Below, one piece after another: positions 50,359 through 59,508 of a stretch of DNA of 64,000 nucleotides (position 1 is the stretch's first letter; each line of letters opens with the position of its first letter). The DNA is from Longilinea arvoryzae (GTDB taxonomy: Bacteria > Chloroflexota > Anaerolineae > Anaerolineales > Anaerolineaceae). The DNA lies in the NCBI RefSeq assembly GCF_001050235.1, contig NZ_DF967972.1, positions 1,922,107-1,986,106 of the forward strand, in the 5' to 3' direction. The notes beneath the pieces were generated by a model, which was given only the letters and a program-made list of their open reading frames with translations, searched no databases and had not been told where the DNA came from. The position numbers and the translations under genes were made by a program.

Positions 50359-50373
50359 AATTATGATTAGTAT
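50339..50373. repeat. Imperfect 35-base palindrome over the -10 box
   Basis: ATACTAATTATGATTA (50339 on) faces TAATTATGATTAGTAT (to 50373) as a near-perfect inverted repeat that covers the spacer and -10 of the preceding promoter. This is the expected position for a repressor operator. Confidence 0.6.
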
Positions 50374-50402
50374 ATGTGGATTGGGCTACCTTGGAGGAGA
50401 AT

Positions 50403-51809
50403 ATGTTCATTGATCGCAAAGCTGAATTGGAGCTATTAAGCCAGCGATACAACTCAGGCCAGGCCGAATTGATCGTGCTCTATGGCCGCCGGCGGGTTGG
50501 AAAAACCGAGTTGTTACGCGCTTTTTGCGCCGATAAACCGCATATTTTCTTCATTGCCACACTGAGTAATGATATCGAGCAATTGGCCACATTTTCGCAA
50601 CAACTCTATATTTTTACCCATGCTTCCGTTCCGGTTGATTTTTCTTTCCCTTCCTGGGAGGCCGCCTTTCAGGCCCTGGCGGAGATCCCAATGCAGCCGC
50701 GCCCTGTAATCATCCTGGATGAATTCACTTACCTGATCAACGGCAACAAAGCCGTTCCGTCCATTTTGCAAAAGGTCTGGGATGAGACGTTGAAGGATAC
50801 CGGTATCCTGTTGGTCTTATGTGGTTCCTATATTGGCATGATGGAATCTGAGGTGTTGGGGTACCAGGCACCCCTTTACGGGCGGCGGACGGCCAGCACT
50901 CTTCTTCGTCCGCTGGATCTTCCTTCCGCTGCCCAGTTTTTCCCGAATTATTCTCCCGAGCAGCAATTTCTGGCCTGGTCGATCCTGGGTGGGATGCCCT
51001 ACTATCTGGGGATATTCAAGGATCATCAAGATATTCCTGCCAATATCCGCCAAAATATTTTGGATTCTCAGATGGGAGCCCTTTTCAATGAACCACGCTT
51101 ACTCTTGATGGAAGAACTGCGTGAACCCCGCAATTACTTTTCGATTTTGCGGGCAATTGCCCTAGGGAATGCCCGATTGAACGAGGTCGCACAGGCTTCT
51201 GGCGTGCGTGAAGTTACGGCCGCGGCTCGTTATCTGGATATCCTGCAGCAAATGCGCCTGGTTACCCGGCAAGTGCCTGCCACCGAAAGCCAACCCGACA
51301 AGAGTAAGAAAGGCTTATACCGGATAGACGACCACTTCCTGCGATTCTGGTTCCGGTACGTTCAACCGAATCAGGCCGGGCTCGATCTGGGACTCGCGGA
51401 CGCGATCCTCCAGCAACGTATCCTACCCGACCTGGATCATTTCGCTGCAACAGCCTTTGAAGAAGCTGCTCAAGCCTATGTGGCGCGATTGGCACAAAAT
51501 GGTAAAATGGCCTTCCTTCCCGAACGGATCGGAGGCTGGTGGGATCGCGAGACGGAAATCGATGTTCTGGCGATCAGCCGCATGGAAAAGGCAGCATGGG
51601 TTGGAGAATGCAAGTGGTCGATTCGTCCGGTCGGAACGAATGTGTTGGATGAGTTGAAACAAAAAGCGCAAAGTCTGTTGAAGAGCGGTGAAATTCAAAA
51701 AATCCAGTATGCCATCTTTGCCCGTTCCGCTTTTACGCCAGCATTGGAAAGCCAGGCTCGCTTCGAATGTGTGGGACTTTATACCGTCGATATGCTTTTG
51801 AAGGGTTGA
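50403..51809 (+). CDS. AAA ATPase with C-terminal DUF234/PD-(D/E)XK-like domain
   Basis: A 468-residue protein of the archaeal-type ATPase group. The N-terminal half has Walker A YGRRRVGKTELLRAF, Walker B PVIILDEFTYLI and sensor-type LVLCGSYIGMM. A winged-helix region (NEVAQASGVREVTAAARYLD) leads to a C-terminal part with FEEAAQAYVARL, WWDRETEIDVLAIS and WVGECKWSIRP, where Glu, Asp and Glu-x-Lys fit a restriction-nuclease-like site. Members are often scattered single genes, thought to be mobile or toxin-like; function here is unknown. TTGGAGGAG precedes ATG 50403. Confidence 0.85.
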   Translation: MFIDRKAELELLSQRYNSGQAELIVLYGRRRVGKTELLRAFCADKPHIFFIATLSNDIEQLATFSQQLYIFTHASVPVDFSFPSWEAAFQALAEIPMQPRPVIILDEFTYLINGNKAVPSILQKVWDETLKDTGILLVLCGSYIGMMESEVLGYQAPLYGRRTASTLLRPLDLPSAAQFFPNYSPEQQFLAWSILGGMPYYLGIFKDHQDIPANIRQNILDSQMGALFNEPRLLLMEELREPRNYFSILRAIALGNARLNEVAQASGVREVTAAARYLDILQQMRLVTRQVPATESQPDKSKKGLYRIDDHFLRFWFRYVQPNQAGLDLGLADAILQQRILPDLDHFAATAFEEAAQAYVARLAQNGKMAFLPERIGGWWDRETEIDVLAISRMEKAAWVGECKWSIRPVGTNVLDELKQKAQSLLKSGEIQKIQYAIFARSAFTPALESQARFECVGLYTVDMLLKG

Positions 51810-51856
51810 AACCCCGCCAAAGTGCCGCCGATCCGATTACCGAACCCACGAAAAAT

Positions 51857-51890
51857 ACGCAGGTTTGCCGGGGTGGACAAACCTGCGTGT
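51857..51890 (-). terminator. Bidirectional terminator between the ATPase gene and tRNA-Ser
   Basis: ACGCAGGTTTG (51857-51867) pairs with CAAACCTGCGT (51878-51888). The minus-strand side ends in ATTTTT, serving the tRNA transcript; the plus side ends in GTTTT. Confidence 0.85.
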
Positions 51891-51899
51891 TTTGATTAG

Positions 51900-51987
51900 C
51901 GGAGAGGGTGGGATTCGAACCCACGGTGACGACGAGCGCCACAACGGTTTTCGAGACCGCCCCGATCGGCCGCTCCGGCACCTCTCC
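51900..51987 (-). tRNA. tRNA-Ser (anticodon CGA)
   Basis: An 88-base class II tRNA. The acceptor stem is GGAGAGG against CCTCTCC with discriminator G; the anticodon stem GCGGT/ACCGT frames the loop CTCGAAA (anticodon CGA, reading UCG); the T arm GTGGG/CCCAC carries TTCGAAT. A long variable arm marks serine. No CCA is encoded. Confidence 0.95.
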
Positions 51988-52015
51988 AGTGCGGTCCATT
52001 ATAATCGGCTTTTGC

Positions 52016-53410
52016 TTAAATCTCAACCTCTTCGCCCCAACCCGGATACATCACCGGGCCAATATGCTGTTCGGCCAGTTTGGACTGGAAAGCGCTGGAG
52101 GCATCCGGTTCACCGTGAACCAGGTAGATCTGCTTGATTGTGGACTTCGACGCAGCGGCGTATTGCAGCAGGATGTCCTGACCGGCGTGAGCGGAGAGTC
52201 CGCCAATGGTGGCGACTTCGGCGCGCCTTTCGAACCACTGGCCAAAAATGCGCACCATCTTTTCGCGATCGGCTAGCCGGCGGCCCAGGGTGTCGGGAGC
52301 CTGCCAGGAGACGATCAGAATGGTGTTGCGCGGATTTTCGATGTTATTGCGCAGATGATGCAGGATGCGCCCGGTTTCAGCCATGCCGGAGGCTGAGATG
52401 ATGACCATCGGATCGTGGCGGTCATTGAGCGATTTGGATTCGTCGACCGATTGGACGTAATGCAGACTGCGAAAATTCAGGGCCGGATGGTGTTCTTCGG
52501 CGATGAAGCGGCGGGTCTCTTCATCGTAATACTGCGGGAATTTCTGGAATACCTTGCTGGTTTCCACCGCCAGCGGGCTGTCGACATAGACCGGGACTTC
52601 CGGCAGATCGCCGTCGCTCATCATACGGTTCAGGTCGTACACCAGTTCCTGGGTACGGCCGACGGCAAACGCCGGAATGATCACCTTGCCGCCGCGTTTC
52701 AAGGTGCGCCGGGTGACGTCTCGAAATTCGACGAAAGCGTCTTCCGGGTTGGAGTGCGGTTTGTCTCCATAAGTGCATTCCATGATCAAATAACCCGCAT
52801 CTCGCGGGTAGACGGGATCCTTGATCAAGGGCAGGTTGGGGCGGCCGATATCGCCAGAATACCATAGGCGGAATTTCCGGCCATTTTCCTGGATATCGAG
52901 CACTACCCCGGCTGAGCCCATGATATGTCCGGCTTCGACCAGGGTCAATGTGACGCCGGGAAGAATGGGGGTGGGGCGATCGTATTCGATGGGCTTGAAA
53001 TATTCGGCCACCTGAGCGGCGTCCTCGAGGGTATACAGGGGTTCGACGGGCGGTTCGCCACGCCGGGCGTGTTTTTTATTGACATACTCCGCGTCCGCTT
53101 CCTGAATATGCCCGGAATCGCGCACCATCACATCCGCCAGCATGGCAGAAGCCGGTGTGGTGTAGATTGGCCCGGAAAATCCCTTCTTGATCAGGTTGGG
53201 CAAATTGCCGCTGTGATCGATATGCGCGTGCGATAAGATCACGGCGTCGATACTGGATGGGTTATATTTAAAATTCAGGTTACGCTCGTAGAAATCCCTG
53301 CGATGGCCCTGGAACAGGCCGCAATCCAGAAGCAATCGGCGGCCGTTGATTTCCAGCAAATGCTGCGAGCCGGTAACCGTTTGGGCAGCCCCATCGAAAT
53401 GGATCTTCAT
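52016..53410 (-). CDS. Beta-CASP metallo-beta-lactamase-fold RNA-processing-type hydrolase
   Basis: A 464-residue zinc hydrolase. MBL motifs are SHAHIDHSGNLP, EAGHIMGSAGV and WYSGDIGR; the beta-CASP and C-terminal RNA-specificity region has CTYGDKPH, IIPAFAVGRTQELVYDL, IISASGMAETGRILHHL and LVHGEPDASSAF. Relatives are CPSF73-like ribonucleases (YSH1 type) found in bacteria and archaea. The ATG at 53410 follows GAGGAGTGC; the earlier in-frame ATG at 53455 is less likely. Lies 10 bases after the RNase D gene, likely one operon. Confidence 0.92.
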   Translation of the reverse strand: MKIHFDGAAQTVTGSQHLLEINGRRLLLDCGLFQGHRRDFYERNLNFKYNPSSIDAVILSHAHIDHSGNLPNLIKKGFSGPIYTTPASAMLADVMVRDSGHIQEADAEYVNKKHARRGEPPVEPLYTLEDAAQVAEYFKPIEYDRPTPILPGVTLTLVEAGHIMGSAGVVLDIQENGRKFRLWYSGDIGRPNLPLIKDPVYPRDAGYLIMECTYGDKPHSNPEDAFVEFRDVTRRTLKRGGKVIIPAFAVGRTQELVYDLNRMMSDGDLPEVPVYVDSPLAVETSKVFQKFPQYYDEETRRFIAEEHHPALNFRSLHYVQSVDESKSLNDRHDPMVIISASGMAETGRILHHLRNNIENPRNTILIVSWQAPDTLGRRLADREKMVRIFGQWFERRAEVATIGGLSAHAGQDILLQYAAASKSTIKQIYLVHGEPDASSAFQSKLAEQHIGPVMYPGWGEEVEI

Positions 53411-53420
53411 GAAGCACTCC

Positions 53421-54554
53421 TCAATTTTGAATGGCGTGAAGGATATCCGCACCAAATCGTTTGAAGCGATATGGCACGCTTTCCATGATCTTTTCGAGCG
53501 CGTTCAAGTTCTCCGGATTCACGTCTGCAATGGCTTGCATGACATCGCGCGGGAGGACGACATCCGATTCAACCTTCAGGCTCTGGGCGGTTTCCTTACG
53601 CCAGAGGCGCAGTGCGTCCTGGCGATTGGACAATTCCTCGTCCCGGTGGTGATTGCGGCGCGGGCGTGGTGGAGGTGCAGCCAGTTGCCCCTGGCGGATG
53701 GCATTCAGCAGGCCCTCCGCGTGGCGTTCCAGCAGGCGCGGGCTGATGGATTGGATTCCCATCAGTTCGCTTCGATTTTGAGGGGCGGCCAGAGCCAGTT
53801 CGACCAGGGCCGAATTACTGAGCACTTTGAACTGGGGCTGGTTGGTCTGGCGCGCGCGGGTGTCCCGATAAGTACAAAGCGCCTGCAGCACGGCGGCCTG
53901 ACGGGGCGTGATCTCGGTGCGTCCGGCCAGGCGCCAGCAGGCGTCGGACGGATTATCCAGAACCGGGATTGGGGTCTGGCAAAGGCGGTTGAAATCTTCC
54001 TGGGCCAACTCCCACAGTCCGCAGTCGATCAGCTCGGCGGATAGGCGCTGGCGCAGCGCAATCAAATAATGGCTGTCGAACCGGGCGTACGTTTTTTGCG
54101 CGGGCGGAAGCGGGCGCTGTCCCCAGTTGGCGCGCTGGTAGCGTTTATCCAATTGGATGCCAAATTCAGCTTCCAGCACCGAGCCCAGCCCGACCGCCGG
54201 CCGTCCCAGAATGCGCGCAGCGACCATGGTGTCGAAAAGGTTGTTGAAGGAGAAGCCAAAATCACGTTTCAGACAAATGATGTCGTATTCCGCGGCATGG
54301 AAAATCTTCTCAGTTTGTGGATCCGAAAAGATGGGTTCGAGAGGGGATAGATCGGAGATGGCCAGCGGATCGATGAGATAATCGCTGGTGGGTGTCGAAA
54401 ACTGGATCAGGCAGACCTGCTCCTGATAGGCAAACAGGCTGTTGGACTCGGTATCCACGGCCAGGAACGGACTCCCGGCCAGATCTGCAACAATCCGGTC
54501 TAATTTATGATATGAATCCACCCAGACGGGGTCTTTAAGAATTTCATTCAACAT
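53421..54554 (-). CDS. rnd: Ribonuclease D
   Basis: A 3'-to-5' exoribonuclease for tRNA maturation; 377 residues. The DEDDy active site is visible: FLAVDTESNS (Asp and Glu), FHAAEYDIICL (Asp) and YARFDSHYL (Tyr and Asp). HRDC-like helices follow (RQAAVLQALCTYRDTRARQT) and a second region near the C-terminus. The ATG at 54554 fits the family; an in-frame ATG at 54608 adds 18 doubtful residues. It probably shares a transcript with the MBL hydrolase. Confidence 0.93.
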   Translation of the reverse strand: MLNEILKDPVWVDSYHKLDRIVADLAGSPFLAVDTESNSLFAYQEQVCLIQFSTPTSDYLIDPLAISDLSPLEPIFSDPQTEKIFHAAEYDIICLKRDFGFSFNNLFDTMVAARILGRPAVGLGSVLEAEFGIQLDKRYQRANWGQRPLPPAQKTYARFDSHYLIALRQRLSAELIDCGLWELAQEDFNRLCQTPIPVLDNPSDACWRLAGRTEITPRQAAVLQALCTYRDTRARQTNQPQFKVLSNSALVELALAAPQNRSELMGIQSISPRLLERHAEGLLNAIRQGQLAAPPPRPRRNHHRDEELSNRQDALRLWRKETAQSLKVESDVVLPRDVMQAIADVNPENLNALEKIMESVPYRFKRFGADILHAIQN

Positions 54555-54689
54555 GCGAGAAATTATAGCTTGAATCATCCAGTTTTTCCAAAATCGGAGT
54601 GTTCTCACTCAAACTGGAAGGTTTGAGGTTCAATTCGCTAGCGTATGGTTTATGGATATGGTATATTATTTTTTAATCTAGGAGGGGTT

Positions 54690-55367
54690 ATGAACGAACG
54701 CATCCTGATTATTGAAGATGATGAAGCCATTTTGCGGGTGCTGCGTCGAGCGCTGGCCTATGAAGGCTATCGGGTGGATACGGCCGGGGACGGTGAGAGC
54801 GGCCTGAATCAAGCGCGCGACCATCATCCCGACCTTGTGATACTCGATTGGATGTTGCCAGGGATGGACGGCCTCGAAGTTTGCCAGCGGCTGCGCGCCG
54901 GAGGCGGCATTCCCGTATTGATGTTAACTGCCAAGGATACACTGCAGGATCGCGTGCAGGGTTTGGATGCGGGCGCGGACGATTATATGGTGAAACCCTT
55001 CGAGTTGGATGAACTGTTAGCTCGAATTCGCGCTTTGCTGCGCCGCACTCAGCCGGAGCGCGTTCCGCTGCTGACTTTTGCCGACCTTTCACTGGACACA
55101 TCCACCCGCCAGGCGTCCCGCAAAGGCCGGATCATCTCGCTCACCGCCAAGGAATACGACCTGCTGGAACTCTTCATGCGCCATCCGCGCCAGGTTCTGA
55201 CGCGCGAAATGATTTTCGATCGGGTCTGGGGGTATGATTTTGGCGGTGAGAGCAATGTGCTGGATGTCTATATTCGATATCTACGCCAAAAACTTGAGAC
55301 GGAAGATGAACAACGATTAATTCATACCGTCAGGGGCGTTGGCTACGTCCTTCGAGAAACCCCTTAA
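54690..55367 (+). CDS. OmpR-family response regulator
   Basis: A 225-residue regulator. The receiver domain has [30 protein letters not shown] with the phosphorylated Asp, [20 protein letters not shown] and [13 protein letters not shown] with the Lys; the winged-helix DNA-binding domain runs from about residue 130 ([31 protein letters not shown]). TAGGAGGGG precedes the ATG. Its TAA overlaps the kinase ATG by one base. Stimulus unknown. Confidence 0.95.
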   Translation: MNERILIIEDDEAILRVLRRALAYEGYRVDTAGDGESGLNQARDHHPDLVILDWMLPGMDGLEVCQRLRAGGGIPVLMLTAKDTLQDRVQGLDAGADDYMVKPFELDELLARIRALLRRTQPERVPLLTFADLSLDTSTRQASRKGRIISLTAKEYDLLELFMRHPRQVLTREMIFDRVWGYDFGGESNVLDVYIRYLRQKLETEDEQRLIHTVRGVGYVLRETP

Positions 55368-56743
55368 TGTCCCTTCGTCTGCGATTTTCCTTGCTTTACA
55401 CCAGCCTGCTGGGCGGCGTACTCCTGCTGTTCGGCGGGCTTGTTTATGGTCTGGTCAGCATCATTCTGGTGAATCAGATCGATATTTCTCTGACGCAGGA
55501 AGCCCAAAACCTCATTTCGCGTTTGAAGGCCACCTCCACCAACCAGTTGGATCAAAACTCTGCCGCATTGTACGAGCCGACCCAGAATATCCTGATTCAG
55601 TTTTGGGATACCAACCAGAAGCTGGTTTTTGCGCGACCGGCGCTTTTACAAACCGTGCTGGACAGCCGCGGGTTGCACTCCGGAGCTCCGATTTTTCATT
55701 CGGTCGCGACGAATGAGCAGTATTACCTGCGCGTTTTAAGTGTGCCTCTGAGCACGGCGCGCGGGGCGGTTGGGGTGCTTCAGGTGGGCATGAATATGGG
55801 GCTCGTGGTCGCCCTGCAGCGTTCGCTGGCGGTGACGCTGGCCCTGCTCACCTTGGCGGCAATGTTCCTATCCGGATTGGTCATCTGGTTCGTCACCGGA
55901 CGAGCGCTGGCGCCCATCTCCGCCCTGACGCGGGTTGCAACGGAAATTACCCGCGCGGACGATTTATCGCGGCGCATTCCAACCCAGGGCATCCTGAATG
56001 ATGAAGTGGGGCGGCTGGTGGTGGCCTTCAACGACACCCTCGAGCGGCTGGAAAAGTTATTCACCACCCAGAGCCGATTTCTGGCGGATGTGAGCCATGA
56101 ACTGCGCACTCCCCTGACGGTCATCAAGGGAAACCTCAGCCTGATGCGCCGGATGAAAGAGGTGGACGAGGAGTCCATGGATTCGATCAGCCACGAGGTC
56201 GATCGCCTGACCCGCCTGGTGGGCGACCTGCTGCTTCTGGCGCAGGCCGAATCGGGGCGGCTGCCCCTGCAACTGGGGAAAGTGGAATTGGATGGATTGC
56301 TGCTGGACGTCGTTCAACAGCTTCAACCCCTGGCCGGAGACCGGCGTCTGATCGTTTCGGAGATCGATGAGGTGCAGATGACCGGCGATGGCGACCGGCT
56401 GCGCCAGTTGTTGATCAATCTGGTGAGCAACGCCATCCAATATACCCCGGCCGGCAGCAGAGTTTTCATCCGGTTGAGCAAGGATGAAACCTTCAGCCGG
56501 CTGGAGGTGACGGATACCGGGCCGGGCATTCCAGCCGAGGATTTGCCGCACATTTTCGAGCGCTTCTACCGCGGCGAACGCTCGCGCAAACGCAGCCCGA
56601 CGAGCGGCTTTGGCCTGGGTCTCTCGATCGCGTACTGGATCGTCAAGAACCACGATGGAACCATCGAAGCCCAATCTGAGGAAGGCCAGGGAACAACCTT
56701 TATCGTCCGATTGCCATTGCGTGGACCGGAAGCGCGCAGTTAA
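55367..56743 (+). CDS. Sensor histidine kinase
   Basis: Partner of the preceding regulator; 458 residues. Two membrane helices (SLLYTSLLGGVLLLFGGLVY; SLAVTLALLTLAAMFLSGLV) frame an extracytoplasmic sensor of about 110 residues. A HAMP linker, the phosphoacceptor box FLADVSHELRTPLTVIKGNL, and the N, G1 and G2 boxes (NLVSNAIQYTP, DTGPGIPAEDLPH, GFGLGLSIA) follow. It is an OmpR-type kinase with a MprB/CusS-like layout. Confidence 0.95.
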   Translation: MSLRLRFSLLYTSLLGGVLLLFGGLVYGLVSIILVNQIDISLTQEAQNLISRLKATSTNQLDQNSAALYEPTQNILIQFWDTNQKLVFARPALLQTVLDSRGLHSGAPIFHSVATNEQYYLRVLSVPLSTARGAVGVLQVGMNMGLVVALQRSLAVTLALLTLAAMFLSGLVIWFVTGRALAPISALTRVATEITRADDLSRRIPTQGILNDEVGRLVVAFNDTLERLEKLFTTQSRFLADVSHELRTPLTVIKGNLSLMRRMKEVDEESMDSISHEVDRLTRLVGDLLLLAQAESGRLPLQLGKVELDGLLLDVVQQLQPLAGDRRLIVSEIDEVQMTGDGDRLRQLLINLVSNAIQYTPAGSRVFIRLSKDETFSRLEVTDTGPGIPAEDLPHIFERFYRGERSRKRSPTSGFGLGLSIAYWIVKNHDGTIEAQSEEGQGTTFIVRLPLRGPEARS

Positions 56744-56751
56744 GGGAATAC

Positions 56752-56786
56752 AAACCGGCGCAGGGTGTGAACCTGCGCCGGTTTTT
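56752..56786 (+). terminator. Terminator after the histidine kinase gene
   Basis: AAACCGGCGCAGG (56752-56764) pairs with CCTGCGCCGGTTT (56772-56784) with T-rich end. It also lies at the 3' end of the convergent membrane-protein gene and may serve both. Confidence 0.9.
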
Positions 56787-56808
56787 GCGGGGGATAACCG
56801 GGAGATTT

Positions 56809-57582
56809 CTAGAAGCGGCGGACGCCAGAGCTGGCCGTGTTTTCGACGTGGTTCGGGCGGTGGGATGGATGCGCCTGCGGGGTCATGCTGACGCTGTGAT
56901 AGGTCGGTTCGGGCCGCGGAGCGGGTTCGGCATGGTTCGCGGCCTGGCGCAAAGAAGACGAGAAAGAGGAAGGACGGTGCGCCGGCGCGGCATTGGCCAG
57001 GTTGACCGGTTGGGCATTGGTGGCAATGCCGGTGTTCCGCGCGTTGCGCGTGTACGGTCGCTGCGTATTGGTCCCAAAGAGGCGATCGCCGGCAACCGAG
57101 AGCGTGCCGATGATCAGGATGCGAATGACCCACACCATCAGCGCCACGAACACGGGAATGACTTTGGTCAGGGTGTTGGTGTCGATGACTGCGGTGCTCT
57201 TCAGGCTGTGGTTGACGATGGCCATCGAGATGCCCCACCAGGTCAGACCGGCGTTCATCGTCGCCGCAAGCAGCCAGGCGCCGAACAGGTACCAGACTTC
57301 CTTGGGCTCTTCCGCGCCCTGCTCGGGGGTGAACAGGCGGGCAATGCCTGCAAAATCGATGCCGCAGAAGGCCACGGCCAAAATGGTGGCCCAGCGCATG
57401 CCTGCAAATCTCAGGTCGCCCAACAAATCGCGCAAGGCATAATCGGTGGTGCTGTAGTTGAATATCTCGAATGCGAGCAACGCGCCAATGATCAGGCCGC
57501 CGGTCAGGAGTCCCGGCCGGAAGCGCAGGCGGCGCAAGGCACTAAAGGGATCAAAAGTCGAGCGAGAATCGGCGTAATTCAT
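56809..57582 (-). CDS. Membrane protein of unknown function with Pro/His/Ser-rich tail
   Basis: A 257-residue protein with four hydrophobic segments (about residues 24-42, 63-82, 95-122, 140-165) and a C-terminal tail of about 75 residues rich in Pro, Ser, His and Ala, lacking clear fold. I recognise no family. The ATG at 57582 follows TAAGGAG; the frame is open to 57687 but the chosen start fits the promoter at 57634. It is a single-gene unit. Confidence 0.7.
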   Translation of the reverse strand: MNYADSRSTFDPFSALRRLRFRPGLLTGGLIIGALLAFEIFNYSTTDYALRDLLGDLRFAGMRWATILAVAFCGIDFAGIARLFTPEQGAEEPKEVWYLFGAWLLAATMNAGLTWWGISMAIVNHSLKSTAVIDTNTLTKVIPVFVALMVWVIRILIIGTLSVAGDRLFGTNTQRPYTRNARNTGIATNAQPVNLANAAPAHRPSSFSSSLRQAANHAEPAPRPEPTYHSVSMTPQAHPSHRPNHVENTASSGVRRF

Positions 57583-57633
57583 GGGGAACTCCTTATCGAA
57601 CGAAGTAAACCAGTCAGGGATGAATGTAGATAG

Positions 57634-57662
57634 AGTATAGAACAATAATTCTATTAAGTCAA
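57634..57662 (-). promoter_or_regulatory. Strong promoter of the unknown membrane protein gene
   Basis: On the minus strand TTGACT (57662-57657), a 17-base spacer and TATACT (57639-57634) precede the ATG by about 50 bases. Confidence 0.8.
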
Positions 57663-57689
57663 TAGGGTAATTGAACAAATGTTTCAATT

Positions 57690-57742
57690 AAAAAGACAAA
57701 AAAAGACCGCTGAAAAGAGCACACTCTTTTCAGCGGTCTTTT
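57690..57742 (-). terminator. Terminator of the glucosylglycerate operon
   Basis: AAAAGACCGCTGAAAAGAG (57701-57719) pairs with the reverse complement at 57724-57742; on the minus strand the stem is followed by a long T-run. The stem begins at the stop codon of the hydrolase gene. Confidence 0.92.
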
Positions 57743-59502
57743 CAATCCTGCGAAGCGTCCAGTGCCATTTCGATGAACAAGGAGGCCGACCAACCGAACA
57801 TTGTGGCTGCGCTCGATCCCGGATCGCCCGTTTCTGGGTGATAGAACTCGTAGATGTCGGCCCCGCGCATGACCAGGTCGAGCGTGCGGCGGCGCAATTC
57901 GCGCGCCACGGCCGGAAAACCGGAGCGTAGCAGGCCTTCGACCAGCATGTAATTCACATTGATCCAGGTCGGGCCGCGCCACATTTGAAGCGGGTTGTAA
58001 CGCGGATCGCTGACGGATACCGTGGGAATCGGGAATTTTGTCCAGAATTCGGTCGGATTGGTCAGGTGAGCAACCAGGCTGCGGGCAATTTCGGCCGGCA
58101 GCCGGCCGGTGATCAATGGAAAGAGGTTGAAGGGGGTGATCACCGGAATCACCCGCCCTTTTTGTTGAGCCCAGAACAGCCCGGTTTTTTCATCCCAAAG
58201 CTTGCGGATCATGAGCTGCAGATGGGCTTCGGCCTGTTCTTCCCAGGCGCGCGCTTCGGTCTGTAAACCGATGACGTCTGCGATGCGCCCCAGGTTTTCC
58301 ATCTGCATCACCAGATAGGTGTTCAAATCGGGCGATGTCACCGGCATGCCCGTATCCCAGATCGGGTTGTCGTCCAGCCCGGAGGAGAAGGGATGCAGGT
58401 ATTCGCACAGGCCGTCGCCGTCCGGGTCGCAGTTCTCGAACCACCAGCGGTTCCAGCGCACGACCGGTTCGTAGAGCTCTTCCAGAAATTCGCGGTCGCC
58501 GTCGGTCTGATACAGCTTCCATAAAACCCAGGCCAGCAGCGGGGGTTTGGTGACGTCCGCGTCCACCGGAAAGGTGAGGTGGGTGATGGTGCCTTCGTCG
58601 TGGATGGCGTCCGGGATCATGCCATCTGGGCGCTGATGATCGAGAACCACGCGAATTTGGTCCTGGGCCAGGCGCCGGTCGATGTGCCGGTAGGCCAGCG
58701 CGTGAAAGAAAGCATCCCATTGCCAGACGCCGACGTAATGGATTTTGGAAGGAGTCATGGATTCGCGGGTCATGAAATAGCGGGTCGAAATCAAGCCGGC
58801 CCGCATGATCCACCATGCGTATAGTGATTGAGGTTGGTAAGGCTCTGCCACCGACGGCGCGGCGGCGAACCAGGCGCCCCAGCGCCGGGCGGCTTCTTCG
58901 AAAGCGAATTCGAGATTGGGAATGTAACGATTGAAACCCAGGCGGGGGGTGAGATTGATCAACAGACCACTACTGGGGCCGGCGGCAACGGTCATTTGAA
59001 CTTCCAGTTGGTCCGGTTCGATCTGCTGGATTTGATTGGTTACCAGCGGCCGGTTGGTGGTGTAGGCCAGGTTGCGGCGGATATCGCCGGTTTTTCGCAG
59101 AACACCGCCGCGCCTGTCCGTGACACCCTGGTCGACATGCATGCGAAAGCGCAACCCGCAGGCGGCTTCGGGCAGGGCGATGAGCAGCGTTTCACTGTCT
59201 TCGAAAGCGATCGCAAATTCGCCCAACCGGGTTCGAAAATTCAAACGGTGCGGGAAGGATTCCAAAACGGCTTCCAGGTCGTGGCCTTCGGCATCGATGA
59301 AAACGATGCCCTCCACGATGGGTGGCCGCAGCCGGTAACCGGACAAACGTGGATCGATTTTATTCCAACGTTCCACCAGACGGATACACAATCCGCTTCC
59401 GTTTTTCATCAACAGGATGCGGCTTCCGCGTTCGGTGAAGGGAATGTGCTCCAGGTCGATGCGGTTCCGCAGCATGTCGAGGGTCTGGTCGTAGGTCAGC
59501 AT
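57742..59502 (-). CDS. GH63-type glycoside hydrolase, probable glucosylglycerate hydrolase
   Basis: A 586-residue protein with an N-terminal beta domain (about 1-200) and a C-terminal (alpha/alpha)6 barrel. WQWDAFFHALAYRH, SSGLDDNPIWDTGMPVTSPD, MWRGPTWINVNYMLVEGLL and DPGSSAATMFGWSASLFIEM match the MGH1/GH63 pattern of glucosyl- and mannosylglycerate hydrolases, with acidic residues in FWDTG and the late Glu positions. It lies 6 bases after the phosphatase gene, downstream of the GpgS-like synthase, which supports glucosylglycerate breakdown. Trehalase or amylo-glucosidase activity is a weaker alternative. Confidence 0.85.
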   Translation of the reverse strand: MLTYDQTLDMLRNRIDLEHIPFTERGSRILLMKNGSGLCIRLVERWNKIDPRLSGYRLRPPIVEGIVFIDAEGHDLEAVLESFPHRLNFRTRLGEFAIAFEDSETLLIALPEAACGLRFRMHVDQGVTDRRGGVLRKTGDIRRNLAYTTNRPLVTNQIQQIEPDQLEVQMTVAAGPSSGLLINLTPRLGFNRYIPNLEFAFEEAARRWGAWFAAAPSVAEPYQPQSLYAWWIMRAGLISTRYFMTRESMTPSKIHYVGVWQWDAFFHALAYRHIDRRLAQDQIRVVLDHQRPDGMIPDAIHDEGTITHLTFPVDADVTKPPLLAWVLWKLYQTDGDREFLEELYEPVVRWNRWWFENCDPDGDGLCEYLHPFSSGLDDNPIWDTGMPVTSPDLNTYLVMQMENLGRIADVIGLQTEARAWEEQAEAHLQLMIRKLWDEKTGLFWAQQKGRVIPVITPFNLFPLITGRLPAEIARSLVAHLTNPTEFWTKFPIPTVSVSDPRYNPLQMWRGPTWINVNYMLVEGLLRSGFPAVARELRRRTLDLVMRGADIYEFYHPETGDPGSSAATMFGWSASLFIEMALDASQD

Positions 59503-59508
59503 GGCGGT

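Noticed and set aside
50263..50370. Short frame with AGAGGAG before its ATG
   Set aside because: It runs straight through the terminator stem at 50272-50300 and encodes no recognisable protein; at most a decayed start.
51900..51987. tRNA gene as an attachment site for an integrated element
   Set aside because: No integrase nearby and no repeat of the tRNA 3' end was noticed in the window.
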